In this document: positions 1 through 7,495 of the stretch, piece by piece
Layout: each line of letters starts with the position of its first letter
Numbering within the stretch: the first letter of the stretch is position 1
The notes under the pieces: model-generated
Seen by the model: only the letters and a program-made list of their open reading frames with translations
Told to the model about the DNA's origin: nothing
The model's database searches: none
Translations under genes and position numbers: made by a program
Source: Vibrio maritimus
Lineage (GTDB): Bacteria; Pseudomonadota; Gammaproteobacteria; Enterobacterales; Vibrionaceae
Assembly: GCF_021441885.1 (NCBI RefSeq)
Contig: NZ_CP090438.1
Coordinates: forward strand, 992,001 to 1,056,000
DNA: 64,000 nucleotides
Reading direction: 5' to 3'

Positions 1-302
1 TTAAGACCTGTTGAGCCCGCTGAGCTTTCTTTGCCATGAATTCGCTTAATCACGCTTTGTGCAAGTAGGTCAGTAATACCAGACTTGGAAATGGCAACCG
101 CGAAGGTACCTAGCATCGCGTAGCTCAATGCGATAGTAGCACCGCCACCAAGACCACCTTCAAAGGCGCTAACAGCATCGGTCAGTGACATACCAGAGAC
201 AACGCCACCAACGATGGCACTAAATGTTAACGCAACGACAACGTTAACGCGCATCAATGCCAGAACCAGCATGATGCAAACGGAAATAACGACAGGATTC
301 AT
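1..302 (-). CDS. Na+/H+ antiporter family protein, N-terminal part only (cut by window edge)
   Basis: Only the first ~100 residues are inside the window; the frame is open to base 1. The protein starts MNPVVISVCIMLVLALMR and has two hydrophobic segments (about residues 3-40 and 55-72) separated by a Gly-rich GGLGGGATIAL stretch. That pattern suggests the NhaC-like antiporters that often sit beside rnt in Vibrio, which would exchange Na+ for H+ across the inner membrane. The ATG at 302 lies 25 bp after the rnt stop on the same strand, so the two are probably cotranscribed. The family call rests on a short fragment and remembered gene order, so it is moderate. Confidence 0.6.
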   Translation of the reverse strand, partial: MNPVVISVCIMLVLALMRVNVVVALTFSAIVGGVVSGMSLTDAVSAFEGGLGGGATIALSYAMLGTFAVAISKSGITDLLAQSVIKRIHGKESSAGSTGL

Positions 303-327
303 AATAATCTCTAAAAGTTGTGTTTGT

Positions 328-978
328 TTATTCTTGGTTCTCGTCAACGACAGGCCAGCCACCAAGTGCTTTCCATTTGTTGACGATTCGGCAAAACAGC
401 TCAGCCGTCTTTTGGGTGTCGTAAAGAGCCGAGTGGGCTTCCTTGTTATCGAACTCCATGCCTGCGACTTTACAAGCTTTTGCCAATACCGTTTGACCAA
501 AAGCAAGACCACTTAATGTCGCGGTATCGAAGGTAGCAAACGGGTGGAAAGGTACGCGCTTAAGTTTGGCGCGCTCATTCGCCGCACTAACAAAGCTGTG
601 ATCAAAATTCGCATTGTGTGCCACCATGATTGCTCGATTACAATCGTGTTGCTTTTGCTCCTTTCGAATCACTTTGTAGATCTCTTTCAGTGCCTCTTGT
701 TCAGAAACCGCTCCACGCAATGGGCTAAACGGGTCTCGAATACCGTTAAACTCCAACGCTTCCTTTTCTAGGTTAGCGCCTTCGAACGGTTCGATGTGAT
801 AGTGCATCACAGTGGCAGGTTGTAGGTTACCTTCTTGGTCCATCTTTAATGTGATGGCACAGATTTCCAGTAACGCGTCAGTGCTAGCATTAAAACCTGC
901 CGTTTCCACGTCGACAACAACGGGAAAATAACCACGGAATCGCTTTTTTAGCGTTAGAGCTTCGTTTTCTACAGACAT
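328..978 (-). CDS. rnt: Ribonuclease T
   Basis: A 216-residue DEDD-family 3'-5' exoribonuclease that trims the 3' ends of tRNA and other stable RNAs. The first exonuclease motif is visible as VVVDVETAGFNA near residue 20 and the last as HSALYDTQKTAELF near the C terminus; AHNANFDHSF supplies the middle motif. The frame is open further upstream, but the start MSVENEAL at 978 gives the normal family length, and the upstream residues do not look like RNase T. It lies tail-to-head with the antiporter gene and is divergent from motY. Strong family match by motif and length. Confidence 0.95.
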   Translation of the reverse strand: MSVENEALTLKKRFRGYFPVVVDVETAGFNASTDALLEICAITLKMDQEGNLQPATVMHYHIEPFEGANLEKEALEFNGIRDPFSPLRGAVSEQEALKEIYKVIRKEQKQHDCNRAIMVAHNANFDHSFVSAANERAKLKRVPFHPFATFDTATLSGLAFGQTVLAKACKVAGMEFDNKEAHSALYDTQKTAELFCRIVNKWKALGGWPVVDENQE

Positions 979-1240
979 GTTAGAGTTTTTTAATGTGACG
1001 AAGCGGGCATTATTGCAGATTCTTTCAGCATAAAAAACCAAACAACGCATTTAATTTCGGGCTTAATACCTCAACCATAGATACAGGTAATCGTTTGTAT
1101 CTCATTCTTCATGACAAGTTAGTTAAAATCAGACGTTGATGTTGGCGGGATATTTGCAATGTACAAGATGGAGATCCATCTAAATGCATTAGCGGCAAGG
1201 ATATGCCGCCGATGTTATTGCTGTCGAGTTATCTATCTAT

Positions 1241-2125
1241 ATGAAATTAAAAACTTTACTTGCCACTTTCTTGTTGCCAGCGTTAATCGCTCCCGTTGCC
1301 AATGCGGCAATTGAGAAGCGCTACGTGGCAACACCAACCCAGTCTCAATGGGAGATGGTAAGTAATACACCGTTGGAGTGCCGCCTTGTTCATCCGATCC
1401 CAAATTTTGGGGATGCGGAGTTTATTGCACGTGCGAGCAAAAAGATTAACCTCGACTTTGAACTGAAAATGCGCCGTGCAATGGGCGAAACACGCAATGT
1501 TAGCCTAGTATCAATGCCACCACCTTGGCGTCCAGGCGATAGTGCAGACCGCATCAGTAACCTACAGTTTTTCAAACAGTTTAATGGTTATGTCGGCGGA
1601 CAAGCTGCATGGAGTATCTTGAGCGAGCTCGAAAAGGGACGTTATCCGACCTTTAGCTATCAAGACTGGCAGAGCCGTGATGAACGTATCGAGGTGTCAC
1701 TCTCGTCGGTATTGTTCCAAGGTAAATACAATGTATTCAGTGATTGTATAGCCAATCTTCTGCCATATAGCTTTGAAGACATCTCGTTCACCATTCTTCA
1801 CTATGACCGCAACAGCGAGCAGTTAAATAAAACCTCTCAACATCGACTACAACAGATCGCTGAGTACGTAAGATACAATCAGGATATCGACTTGGTGTTG
1901 GTATCCACTTACACCGATTCAGGTGAAACAAAAAGTGAGAGTCAGCAGCTTTCCGAAAAGCGCGCTGTGATTCTACAAGACTACTTCCACTCTCTAGGAT
2001 TACCAAAAGATCGAATTCAGGTGCAGGGTTACGGTAAACGCAGACCGATTGCGAGTAATGAATCCCCGATTGGCAAAGCGAAGAACCAGAGGGTAGTGAT
2101 TTCGTTTGGGCGGACTGAGGTTTAG
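1241..2125 (+). CDS. motY: Sodium-type flagellar protein MotY
   Basis: A 294-residue protein with a signal peptide (MKLKTLLATFLLPALIAPVANA) and a C-terminal OmpA-type peptidoglycan-binding domain (about 185-290), seen as TYTDSG, LSEKRA and the final KNQRVVISF. MotY forms the T ring of the Na+-driven polar flagellar motor and anchors the PomAB stator in the periplasm. It is monocistronic, divergent from rnt, and followed by a hairpin terminator. I looked for a sigma-28 promoter in the 260-bp upstream gap and found no convincing match. Confidence 0.93.
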   Translation: MKLKTLLATFLLPALIAPVANAAIEKRYVATPTQSQWEMVSNTPLECRLVHPIPNFGDAEFIARASKKINLDFELKMRRAMGETRNVSLVSMPPPWRPGDSADRISNLQFFKQFNGYVGGQAAWSILSELEKGRYPTFSYQDWQSRDERIEVSLSSVLFQGKYNVFSDCIANLLPYSFEDISFTILHYDRNSEQLNKTSQHRLQQIAEYVRYNQDIDLVLVSTYTDSGETKSESQQLSEKRAVILQDYFHSLGLPKDRIQVQGYGKRRPIASNESPIGKAKNQRVVISFGRTEV

Positions 2126-2153
2126 GGTCTGTTTGGCGTTGGAGTTTTGGAAA

Positions 2154-2182
2154 CCAGTAGTAGAGAGGCTGCTGGTTTTTTT
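2154..2182 (+). terminator. Rho-independent terminator of motY
   Basis: The stem CCAGTAG (2154-2160) pairs with CTGCTGG (2169-2175), with one G-U pair, followed directly by a T tract. It sits 28 bp after the motY stop. Confidence 0.8.
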
Positions 2183-2526
2183 GTTTTTGGGATTGGTGTT
2201 AAGAGGTGATTTGCTCGCTGCCCGGAGCCTGATGGGCTCGACAATGTCGGTCTCAAATTTGTCGTCATTCCGCACTTGATGCGGAATCTACTTAACGCGC
2301 GTGCTGAAAGTCAAAAGGGAAGTTGCTAGTTGCTTATTTATGTTTAAATTACTTTTGGACATGAATGAGTCAGCGCTTTTACTAAATTAGAGAAAGTTGA
2401 ATTAATACAAATTTGGCACCCCGTGAGTTAGCTCTGGTATAGAATAGCTACCAAAGCTAACATTTTCTGGGTAAAAATAAGGTACTGGTTTATACGGTAG
2501 TCACGATGCTATCTGGATCGCTAATA
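2183..2526. other. Intergenic stretch with a REP-like palindrome, no gene seen
   Basis: No credible reading frame is visible in this 344-bp gap between the motY terminator and the end of the 460-residue gene. It contains a perfect 8-bp inverted repeat, ATTCCGCA (2267-2274) and TGCGGAAT (2280-2287), around a 5-base loop. Short palindromes of this kind are dispersed in many gammaproteobacteria. The gap is the left edge of the accessory insert. Confidence 0.6.
2267..2287. repeat. Small palindromic repeat (REP-like)
   Basis: ATTCCGCA-CTTGA-TGCGGAAT is a perfect hairpin with no T tract, so a terminator is unlikely. It resembles dispersed intergenic palindromes; no second copy was noticed in this window. 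Confidence 0.45.
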
Positions 2527-3909
2527 TCAATTACCTCTTGAATTTAGGTAGTCGTTGATCAGCGAGTTTCGGTAAGTACCAAATGGTGCGTCATTTGCTG
2601 AGTCTTTACGAGTGATATATCGCCCTTGTAACCGGACTGTATCGCCTGAACTAACAAAAAAACTTACAGAGTCACCCGTGTCTAATTTTAGACTTTTGGA
2701 AGTAAGCACATCATTGATGTATAAGCTATCGATATAGGTAGTTTCGTCTTCCAACTCGGCAATTGTGAACTGTTTTACATTCTCAGGAATAGTAAAAGAA
2801 TCTGAGACTGTAGTGTTTTGACCGTCTGGAAGCAACTCTCTTATGTATACGGCCTGCTCCGAAGTGAAGAACAAATGTGGGCACGAACCACATTGCCAAG
2901 CTTTGTTTATGGTATACATGTTGGTGATATCAAAGTCATGTATTTCTACGGAGTGATTCTTGTTTTGGCTTTGAAAGCCAATAGATTTTGGTGCAATGAC
3001 CGTCCCAAAACTCAACATTTCTTCTAAGTCGGCAGACGACCCAGATTGATGGCTTAGTTCTCTAAACCATTCTCCATCGGCAAATTTCGGGATGCTAGAG
3101 ATTTTTTTTGTTGTTATGCCTCCAATTGGAGTAATCAATATGCTTACAGGGATAACAACCGTTTCATTCCGCTTTATAGGCGCTCTAGGTAAAGTATAAG
3201 CTCGAGGTTTGAGAGCAGCCTCAGAAGTTCTCTCGAAGGTTTGACTCAGGTGTGTTTCACTTTCTAATTGCTCAAAAGTAACGTTGGTATCAGAGTTATT
3301 TGTAATGGTGAGGAATACCCCCCAAACACCTCTTAACATATACTCTTCGATCAAAGGTACCCCCCAACAACCATGCTCATAGGTTCCGATGAGTGCTGTC
3401 GGAAACTTCTCGTGAACCTTATGGTCAAGCATTACTCTTGTCAGAGGGTCATCTTCTGAGAGCTTTTTAAGCTCCTCAAACTTAGGTGATCTAATAGTAT
3501 CAAAGTAAGGAAATCTACCTTGTCTGTCTTCAACAATCTCAGCTTCAGGATATTCTTTTAAGTAATCTTCAACACTATTAAAGTCATTCCCATATTTACC
3601 CAAATCTCGATATCTTCCGCTCTCAGTCCTCGTTAGCTCTTGAAGGGAAGTGAATACATTGTTTTCAACAAGCAACGGATTCATCACAGGGATAACCTCT
3701 AAGTTCTTGTTTGCTATAGCAATCAGATCATCAAAGGTCTGTGATACCAGATATTTGATAGACAGTTCTGGAAGAGATGTCTGTGACTCGTTCAAAAATG
3801 CCTTCAGTTCCTCAAGAGAAAATTGAAACTGAGGGTTAATATGAACATCTCTGCCAGCCTGAATGTTAATAGACTCATCACCAGACTCTATCTTCTGCTT
3901 GTTGAACAT
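2527..3909 (-). CDS. Unrecognised 460-aa protein with N-terminal amyloid-like QKIxSG..SINIQxGRD motif
   Basis: Function unknown. Residues 5-21 (QKIESGDESINIQAGRD) form a short Gly/Asn/Gln motif that matches the last residues of the neighbouring 71-aa membrane protein at 13 of 17 positions. A predicted helix (about 30-45, FSLEELKAFLNE) follows, then a long mixed domain with no signal peptide or membrane segment. One CxxC pair (WQCGSCPH) lies near residue 345, and the last ~100 residues look beta-rich. The start at 3909 has a good AGGAG ribosome site. It is 8 bp downstream of the small gene, so the two are almost certainly one operon. The sequence looks more AT-rich than the flanking core genes. 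Real gene: confident; role: inference only. Confidence 0.75.
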   Translation of the reverse strand: MFNKQKIESGDESINIQAGRDVHINPQFQFSLEELKAFLNESQTSLPELSIKYLVSQTFDDLIAIANKNLEVIPVMNPLLVENNVFTSLQELTRTESGRYRDLGKYGNDFNSVEDYLKEYPEAEIVEDRQGRFPYFDTIRSPKFEELKKLSEDDPLTRVMLDHKVHEKFPTALIGTYEHGCWGVPLIEEYMLRGVWGVFLTITNNSDTNVTFEQLESETHLSQTFERTSEAALKPRAYTLPRAPIKRNETVVIPVSILITPIGGITTKKISSIPKFADGEWFRELSHQSGSSADLEEMLSFGTVIAPKSIGFQSQNKNHSVEIHDFDITNMYTINKAWQCGSCPHLFFTSEQAVYIRELLPDGQNTTVSDSFTIPENVKQFTIAELEDETTYIDSLYINDVLTSKSLKLDTGDSVSFFVSSGDTVRLQGRYITRKDSANDAPFGTYRNSLINDYLNSRGN

Positions 3910-3917
3910 TGTTACTC

Positions 3918-4133
3918 CTAGAAACGTGTATCTCTACCAGATTGGATATTTATGGATTTCTTGCCTGACTTTATCTTTTGATTGGCCAAACTGCGCTTGT
4001 TTCGTATCTTTATTGTGAGCACAGCCAATAGAACTGCGGCAATACCAGAGATTACGTACGTTCCAAGACCACTAAATAACCACTCATGATTATCCTGCAG
4101 GTAATTTATAAACTTTTCAATGAGTTCCATCAT
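3918..4133 (-). CDS. Small single-pass membrane protein with C-terminal SINIQSGRD motif
   Basis: A 71-residue protein with a charged N-terminal helix (MELIEKFINYLQDNHEW), one hydrophobic span (about residues 19-43), a basic stretch (RNKRSLANQ) and a C-terminal motif QKIKSGKKSINIQSGRD. The motif repeats almost exactly at the N terminus of the next gene. A motif at the C terminus of a small membrane protein and at the N terminus of its operon partner is the arrangement described for amyloid-signalling effector/receptor pairs in bacteria. Two ATG codons (4133 and 4130) are possible starts. Expression as a protein is supported by the shared motif and tight spacing. Confidence 0.7.
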   Translation of the reverse strand: MMELIEKFINYLQDNHEWLFSGLGTYVISGIAAVLLAVLTIKIRNKRSLANQKIKSGKKSINIQSGRDTRF

Positions 4134-4454
4134 GCTCTCTGAGTTGGATTTAGTAAAAGGATGTTGGTATTGAGCATTAGAACGCCGTTGTGTTCAAGTG
4201 ATAATTTCCCTCAAGAGGCGTTTTTCATGCTCGTTTTTGTTGAGCTCCATTTAATAGCTAGTACCGTGCGAATAGAGTCAAGTGTTGCTTACTGCCTTAC
4301 CATTAGATCCAGTAGTGCAAAAACAGATCACTAAAATATGCATAATGATCGATGCCAACATGTTTTGGGGCAAAAATGAGTTTTCTCAATGTAGGCAGTT
4401 TTGTATTGATATCTAGAAAACCACTTGAACACTGAAGATTAATACCCCCTCTAA

Positions 4455-4509
4455 CTCCCCCTATGTTGCGCTGGTCAGCAAGGCAATGGGCTATGGTATT
4501 AAGGGGGAG
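4455..4509. repeat. Inverted repeat CTCCCCCT / AGGGGGAG
   Basis: CTCCCCCT (4455-4462) pairs with AGGGGGAG (4502-4509) around 39 bases. No T tract follows on either strand, so it is not an evident terminator. Similar C/G-tract palindromes occur between Vibrio genes, but I could not check copy number. Confidence 0.35.
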
Positions 4510-4631
4510 AACAGTCTTTTGCGTTGGGGAGTCTGTGAAAACTTGAGAGTTAGGGATACTTGGGTGGTGGCAGTAAAAAGTTGGTCGTTAAAGCCCACTG
4601 TTTTCTTGGCTCAGTGAGGTGATTTTAACTA

Positions 4632-4715
4632 TTAACGTTTAAGGCCAGCACTAGCTCTATAGTTTTGAATCAACTCAACCTCTGTGCCTTCAGGCTCATT
4701 ACCAAAGCTAAGTTA
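4632..4715 (-). pseudogene. Relic of a second gloA (glyoxalase I) with an internal deletion
   Basis: About 50 bp (4632-4680) align with the last bases of the intact gloA downstream, including the stretch GTTTTGAATCA[G/A]CTCAA that encodes ELIQNK. The next ~35 bp (CTGTGCCTTCAGGCTCATTA then CCAAAGC) align with an internal part of gloA around 5878-5910, encoding GFGDESEGAV. The roughly 200 bp between these are missing. In intact gloA the ten bases TCAGCTCAAT occur at both breakpoints (5668-5677 and 5866-5875), which explains the deletion. The relic is on the minus strand, like gloA, and cannot encode a functional enzyme. Confidence 0.65.
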
Positions 4716-4731
4716 GTCTCTTATACACATC
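4716..4731. mobile_element. Solo IS50/Tn5-type mosaic-end-like sequence
   Basis: GTCTCTTATACACATC matches 16 consecutive bases of the 19-base hyperactive Tn5 mosaic end (CTGTCTCTTATACACATCT). It begins exactly where homology to gloA stops. No transposase gene lies nearby. It could be the remaining end of an IS50-group element whose adjacent deletion cut the gloA relic. Contamination by a library adapter is less likely, because the outer bases of the end do not match and the sequence lies inside a contig. Confidence 0.4.
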
Positions 4732-4844
4732 AAAGGTTCCTTTTTATTTTTGCAACAATACTAATCATGATTACCTCTTTGTTAATGATTTTCTCAATAC
4801 TATTCTGACTGTACCGACATAAGTTATGTATTTGAGGTAACAAC

Positions 4845-5543
4845 ATGAAGAGTTCGATTGCAATTATTGCAGGTGTTCTAACCTGTGCTTCCATCGGAGC
4901 TTACGCTACAGAAACGACGGTTGAAGACACCGGTAATACGGTAGATTATGTTCAAGTTCGAAATGGCGTTGCCTATCAGGTTAATGAGACAACGCCATTC
5001 ACTGGCAGACTGACCAGAAAATATGATACTGGCCAAAACGCGCTGCAAGTGAAGTTTGCCAATGGTAAAGCAGTTGGTTCAGAAACTACGTGGTATCCCA
5101 ATGGACAAGTCGCGTCCAGCATTAACTACCGAGAAGGTGTCGCTACCGGTGAATGGAAGCAATGGTATGATAACGGTCAGCTAAAAACGGATTCACACTA
5201 CCAGAATGGCAAGCGCAGTGGGCACTACACTGAATGGGCTTACAATGGTCAAAAGGTAGTCGATGCCAATTACGACAAAGGTAAACTGCAAGGTCAGGTG
5301 TCGACTTGGTATGAAAACGGTCAGCCGCGAACGGAAGCCACTTATGATGGTGGGCAAAAAGATGGACCTGCTATTCAATATTACTCCAATGGTAACAAGG
5401 CCTACCAAGCTAATTATGAAGATGGCGCGATCAACAACGGCACCATTACACAGTACTCAATGGACGGTCAAAAAGCTTATGAGGTTACAGTGAAGAACAA
5501 CAAGGTTGTCTCAGAACAGCATTGGTTTGACGGCAAGTCATAA
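4845..5543 (+). CDS. Secreted YwqK/MORN-like repeat protein
   Basis: A 232-residue protein with a signal peptide (MKSSIAIIAGVLTCASIGAYA). It has at least seven ~22-residue repeats of the type WYxNGQ...xYxxGxxxG (WYPNGQVASS, WYDNGQLKTD, WAYNGQKVVD, WYENGQPRTE, YYSNGNKAYQ, YSMDGQKAYE). This is the MORN-variant/YwqK repeat found in secreted proteins and in some toxin-antitoxin-like proteins. No toxin partner is adjacent. It is monocistronic and converges on gloA, sharing a bidirectional terminator. The cell function is unknown. Confidence 0.75.
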   Translation: MKSSIAIIAGVLTCASIGAYATETTVEDTGNTVDYVQVRNGVAYQVNETTPFTGRLTRKYDTGQNALQVKFANGKAVGSETTWYPNGQVASSINYREGVATGEWKQWYDNGQLKTDSHYQNGKRSGHYTEWAYNGQKVVDANYDKGKLQGQVSTWYENGQPRTEATYDGGQKDGPAIQYYSNGNKAYQANYEDGAINNGTITQYSMDGQKAYEVTVKNNKVVSEQHWFDGKS

Positions 5544-5575
5544 ACAGTTTGGGATGCTAGGGTAGAGAGAGTAAA

Positions 5576-5601
5576 AAGCCAGTGGTTATTTCCACTGGCT
5601 T
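5576..5601. terminator. Bidirectional terminator between the YwqK-type gene and gloA
   Basis: A perfect 10-bp stem AAGCCAGTGG (5576-5585) and CCACTGGCTT (5592-5601) with a 6-base loop. A-rich and T-rich flanks allow it to end the plus-strand gene and the converging gloA unit. Confidence 0.85.
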
Positions 5602-5629
5602 TGTCATTTGAGCTTTATGAAATCAGCGC

Positions 5630-6046
5630 TTAACCTTCAAGCCCTGCACTGGCTTCTTTGTTTTGAATCAGCTCAATCATGTAACCGTCAGGGTCTTTGA
5701 CGAAGGCGATTTGAGTGGTGCCACCTTTTACGGGGCCAGGCTCGCGCGTGACGTTGCCGCCAGCCGCTTTGATTGCATCACATGTGGTGTAGATATCGTC
5801 TACGCCAATAGCGATGTGACCATAAGCGCTGCCCAGGTCATATTCAGTAACGCCCCAGTTGTAGGTCAGCTCAATGACTGCACCTTCAGACTCGTCACCA
5901 AAGCCTAGGAAAGCTAGGGTGTATTTGTATTCGGTATTTTCATTTTTACGCAGCAATTTCATACCAATGACGTCGGTATAAAACGAGATAGACTTATCTA
6001 AATCACCTACGCGTAGCATAGTGTGAAGGATACGACCGTTAGACAT
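5630..6046 (-). CDS. gloA: Lactoylglutathione lyase (glyoxalase I)
   Basis: A 138-residue vicinal-oxygen-chelate enzyme that isomerises the methylglyoxal-glutathione hemithioacetal to S-lactoylglutathione. The metal ligands are present: His8 (ILHTMLRV), Glu59 (VIELTYNWG), His77 (GHIAIGV) and Glu125 (YMIELIQ). These correspond to His5, Glu56, His74 and Glu122 of the E. coli Ni-dependent enzyme. The gene is 18 bp after nth and read in the same direction, so the two form one unit. The C terminus is three residues longer than the E. coli enzyme. A deleted relic of a second copy lies at 4632-4715. Confidence 0.95.
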   Translation of the reverse strand: MSNGRILHTMLRVGDLDKSISFYTDVIGMKLLRKNENTEYKYTLAFLGFGDESEGAVIELTYNWGVTEYDLGSAYGHIAIGVDDIYTTCDAIKAAGGNVTREPGPVKGGTTQIAFVKDPDGYMIELIQNKEASAGLEG

Positions 6047-6064
6047 AACATTGCTCCCTTAATA

Positions 6065-6706
6065 TTAATTGTCTGGATAGACTTTATCTTTGAACTCACA
6101 TAAATCTTCAATAATGCAGCTGCCGCAGCGCGGTTTGCGGGCGACACAGGTATAGCGTCCGTGAAGGATCAACCAGTGATGCACATCAAGTTTAAATTCT
6201 TTTGGAACGACTTTGAGTAGTTTCTCTTCCACATCGTCGACGGTTTTACCCATCGCGAACTTAGTGCGGTTTGAGACGCGGTAGATGTGGGTGTCTACGG
6301 CGATCGTTGGCCAGCCGAAGGCAGTGTTGAGTACTACGTTGGCGGTTTTGCGCCCTACGCCGGGTAGGGCTTCTAATGCTTCGCGGTTTTCTGGTACTTC
6401 ACTGCCGTGTTTTTCAATAAGGATCTTGCAGGTCTTGATGACGTTTTCGGCTTTTGAATTGAACAGGCCAATAGTCTTGATGTACTCTTTGACGCCATCA
6501 ACGCCCAGTGCCAGCATGGCTTCTGGTGTATTCGCGACTGGATAGAGTTTATCAGTGGCTTTGTTCACACTGACGTCGGTTGCCTGCGCAGAGAGGAGGA
6601 CGGCGATGAGCAGTTCAAATGGCGAGCTCCAGTTAAGCTCTGTCTCTGGATTGGGATTGTTCTCGCGAAGCCGCTCTAGAATCTCTTTTCTTTTGGTGTT
6701 GTTCAT
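6065..6706 (-). CDS. nth: Endonuclease III
   Basis: A 213-residue DNA glycosylase/AP lyase that removes oxidised pyrimidines. The helix-hairpin-helix LPGVGRKTANVV carries the catalytic Lys120, and Asp138 follows in TIAVDTH. The [4Fe-4S] cysteines fall at 187, 194, 197 and 203, exactly as in the E. coli enzyme. In many gammaproteobacteria nth ends the rnf operon; here a strong terminator stands between rnfE and nth, so nth-gloA probably has its own promoter in 6707-6770. Confidence 0.96.
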   Translation of the reverse strand: MNNTKRKEILERLRENNPNPETELNWSSPFELLIAVLLSAQATDVSVNKATDKLYPVANTPEAMLALGVDGVKEYIKTIGLFNSKAENVIKTCKILIEKHGSEVPENREALEALPGVGRKTANVVLNTAFGWPTIAVDTHIYRVSNRTKFAMGKTVDDVEEKLLKVVPKEFKLDVHHWLILHGRYTCVARKPRCGSCIIEDLCEFKDKVYPDN

Positions 6707-6769
6707 TTGCTGACTATTTCTTCCGCTGATTGCTTGTACTTAGTGTCTGAGTATCCAGTATGTTTTTAT

Positions 6770-6797
6770 TATAAAAATGCCCGAAAGTCTCGGGCAT
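6770..6797 (-). terminator. Terminator of the rnf operon
   Basis: On the minus strand the stem ATGCCCGA / TCGGGCAT (6777-6784 with 6790-6797) is followed by a T-rich tract (TTTTTATAAT). It lies 9 bp after the rnfE stop and upstream of nth. Confidence 0.8.
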
Positions 6798-6805
6798 GAA
6801 AAGCT

Positions 6806-7495
6806 TTAGTTAGTAACGCGAGCGCGTTCAATCTCTGGTTTTTCTTGTTTTGGTTGGCGCTGCTCGATTTGCTTATCGATAACGTTCTTAAGGGCAATTA
6901 AGAAGCCGACACCGATAAACGCGCCTGGTGGCAATAGTGCCAACAGGAACTGGCTATCAAATTGGAATACTTCAATACGAAGCGCTGCTGCCCAGTCACC
7001 AAGCAAGAGGTCGGCACCATCAAATAATGTCCCGTTGCCAATCAGCTCACGCATGGCGCCAAGGACGACCAGAGCAGAGGTCATGCCCATACCCATCCAG
7101 AAACCATCCAGTGCCGCTGGACCAACCGCGTTCTTGGAAGCAAAGGCTTCTGCACGACCAATAATGATACAGTTGGTCACGATAAGGGGAATGAAGATAC
7201 CCAGCGACAAGTAGAGGCCGTAAGCATAAGCATTCATTAATAGCTGAACGCAGGTTACCAGCGCCGCTATAATCATTACAAAGACTGGAATACGGACTTC
7301 TTTTGGCACATAGTCTCGCACTAACGAAACAGTAACGTTTGAACCAACAAGTACCAAAAGTGTCGCCAAGCCCAAACCAAGCGCGTTGGTCACAGTTGAT
7401 GATACGGCTAGCAGTGGGCACAGACCCAGCAGCTGGACGAGGGCAGGGTTGTTATCCCACAGCCCGTTCTTTAGCAGTTCTTTAGACGTTGCCAT
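6806..7495 (-). CDS. rnfE: Rnf complex subunit RnfE (electron transport complex protein E)
   Basis: A 229-residue integral membrane protein with about six membrane spans, homologous to NqrD. It is part of the ferredoxin:NAD+ oxidoreductase that couples electron transfer to ion pumping. It contains the paired Cys-bearing segments typical of RnfA/E (ALVQLLGLCPLLAVS near 20-34 and LIVTNCIIIGRAEA near 105). The start codon overlaps the rnfG stop by one base. The C-terminal tail is charged (about 200-229). It is the last gene before the operon terminator. Confidence 0.95.
   Translation of the reverse strand: MATSKELLKNGLWDNNPALVQLLGLCPLLAVSSTVTNALGLGLATLLVLVGSNVTVSLVRDYVPKEVRIPVFVMIIAALVTCVQLLMNAYAYGLYLSLGIFIPLIVTNCIIIGRAEAFASKNAVGPAALDGFWMGMGMTSALVVLGAMRELIGNGTLFDGADLLLGDWAAALRIEVFQFDSQFLLALLPPGAFIGVGFLIALKNVIDKQIEQRQPKQEKPEIERARVTN

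Larger units (their letters stand above)
4134..4844. other. 711-bp intergenic region with gene relic, IS-end-like sequence and inverted repeat
   Basis: No intact gene was found. From left to right it holds unassigned AT-rich sequence, an inverted repeat (4455-4509), an 84-bp relic of gloA (4632-4715) and a 16-bp match to a Tn5-type mosaic end (4716-4731). The promoter of the following YwqK-type gene must lie at the right end. The composition suggests a site of past insertion and deletion. Confidence 0.6.

Noticed and set aside
979..1240. Sigma-28 flagellar promoter for motY
   Set aside because: TAAA and GCCGAT-like pieces occur, but not at the required ~15-bp spacing.
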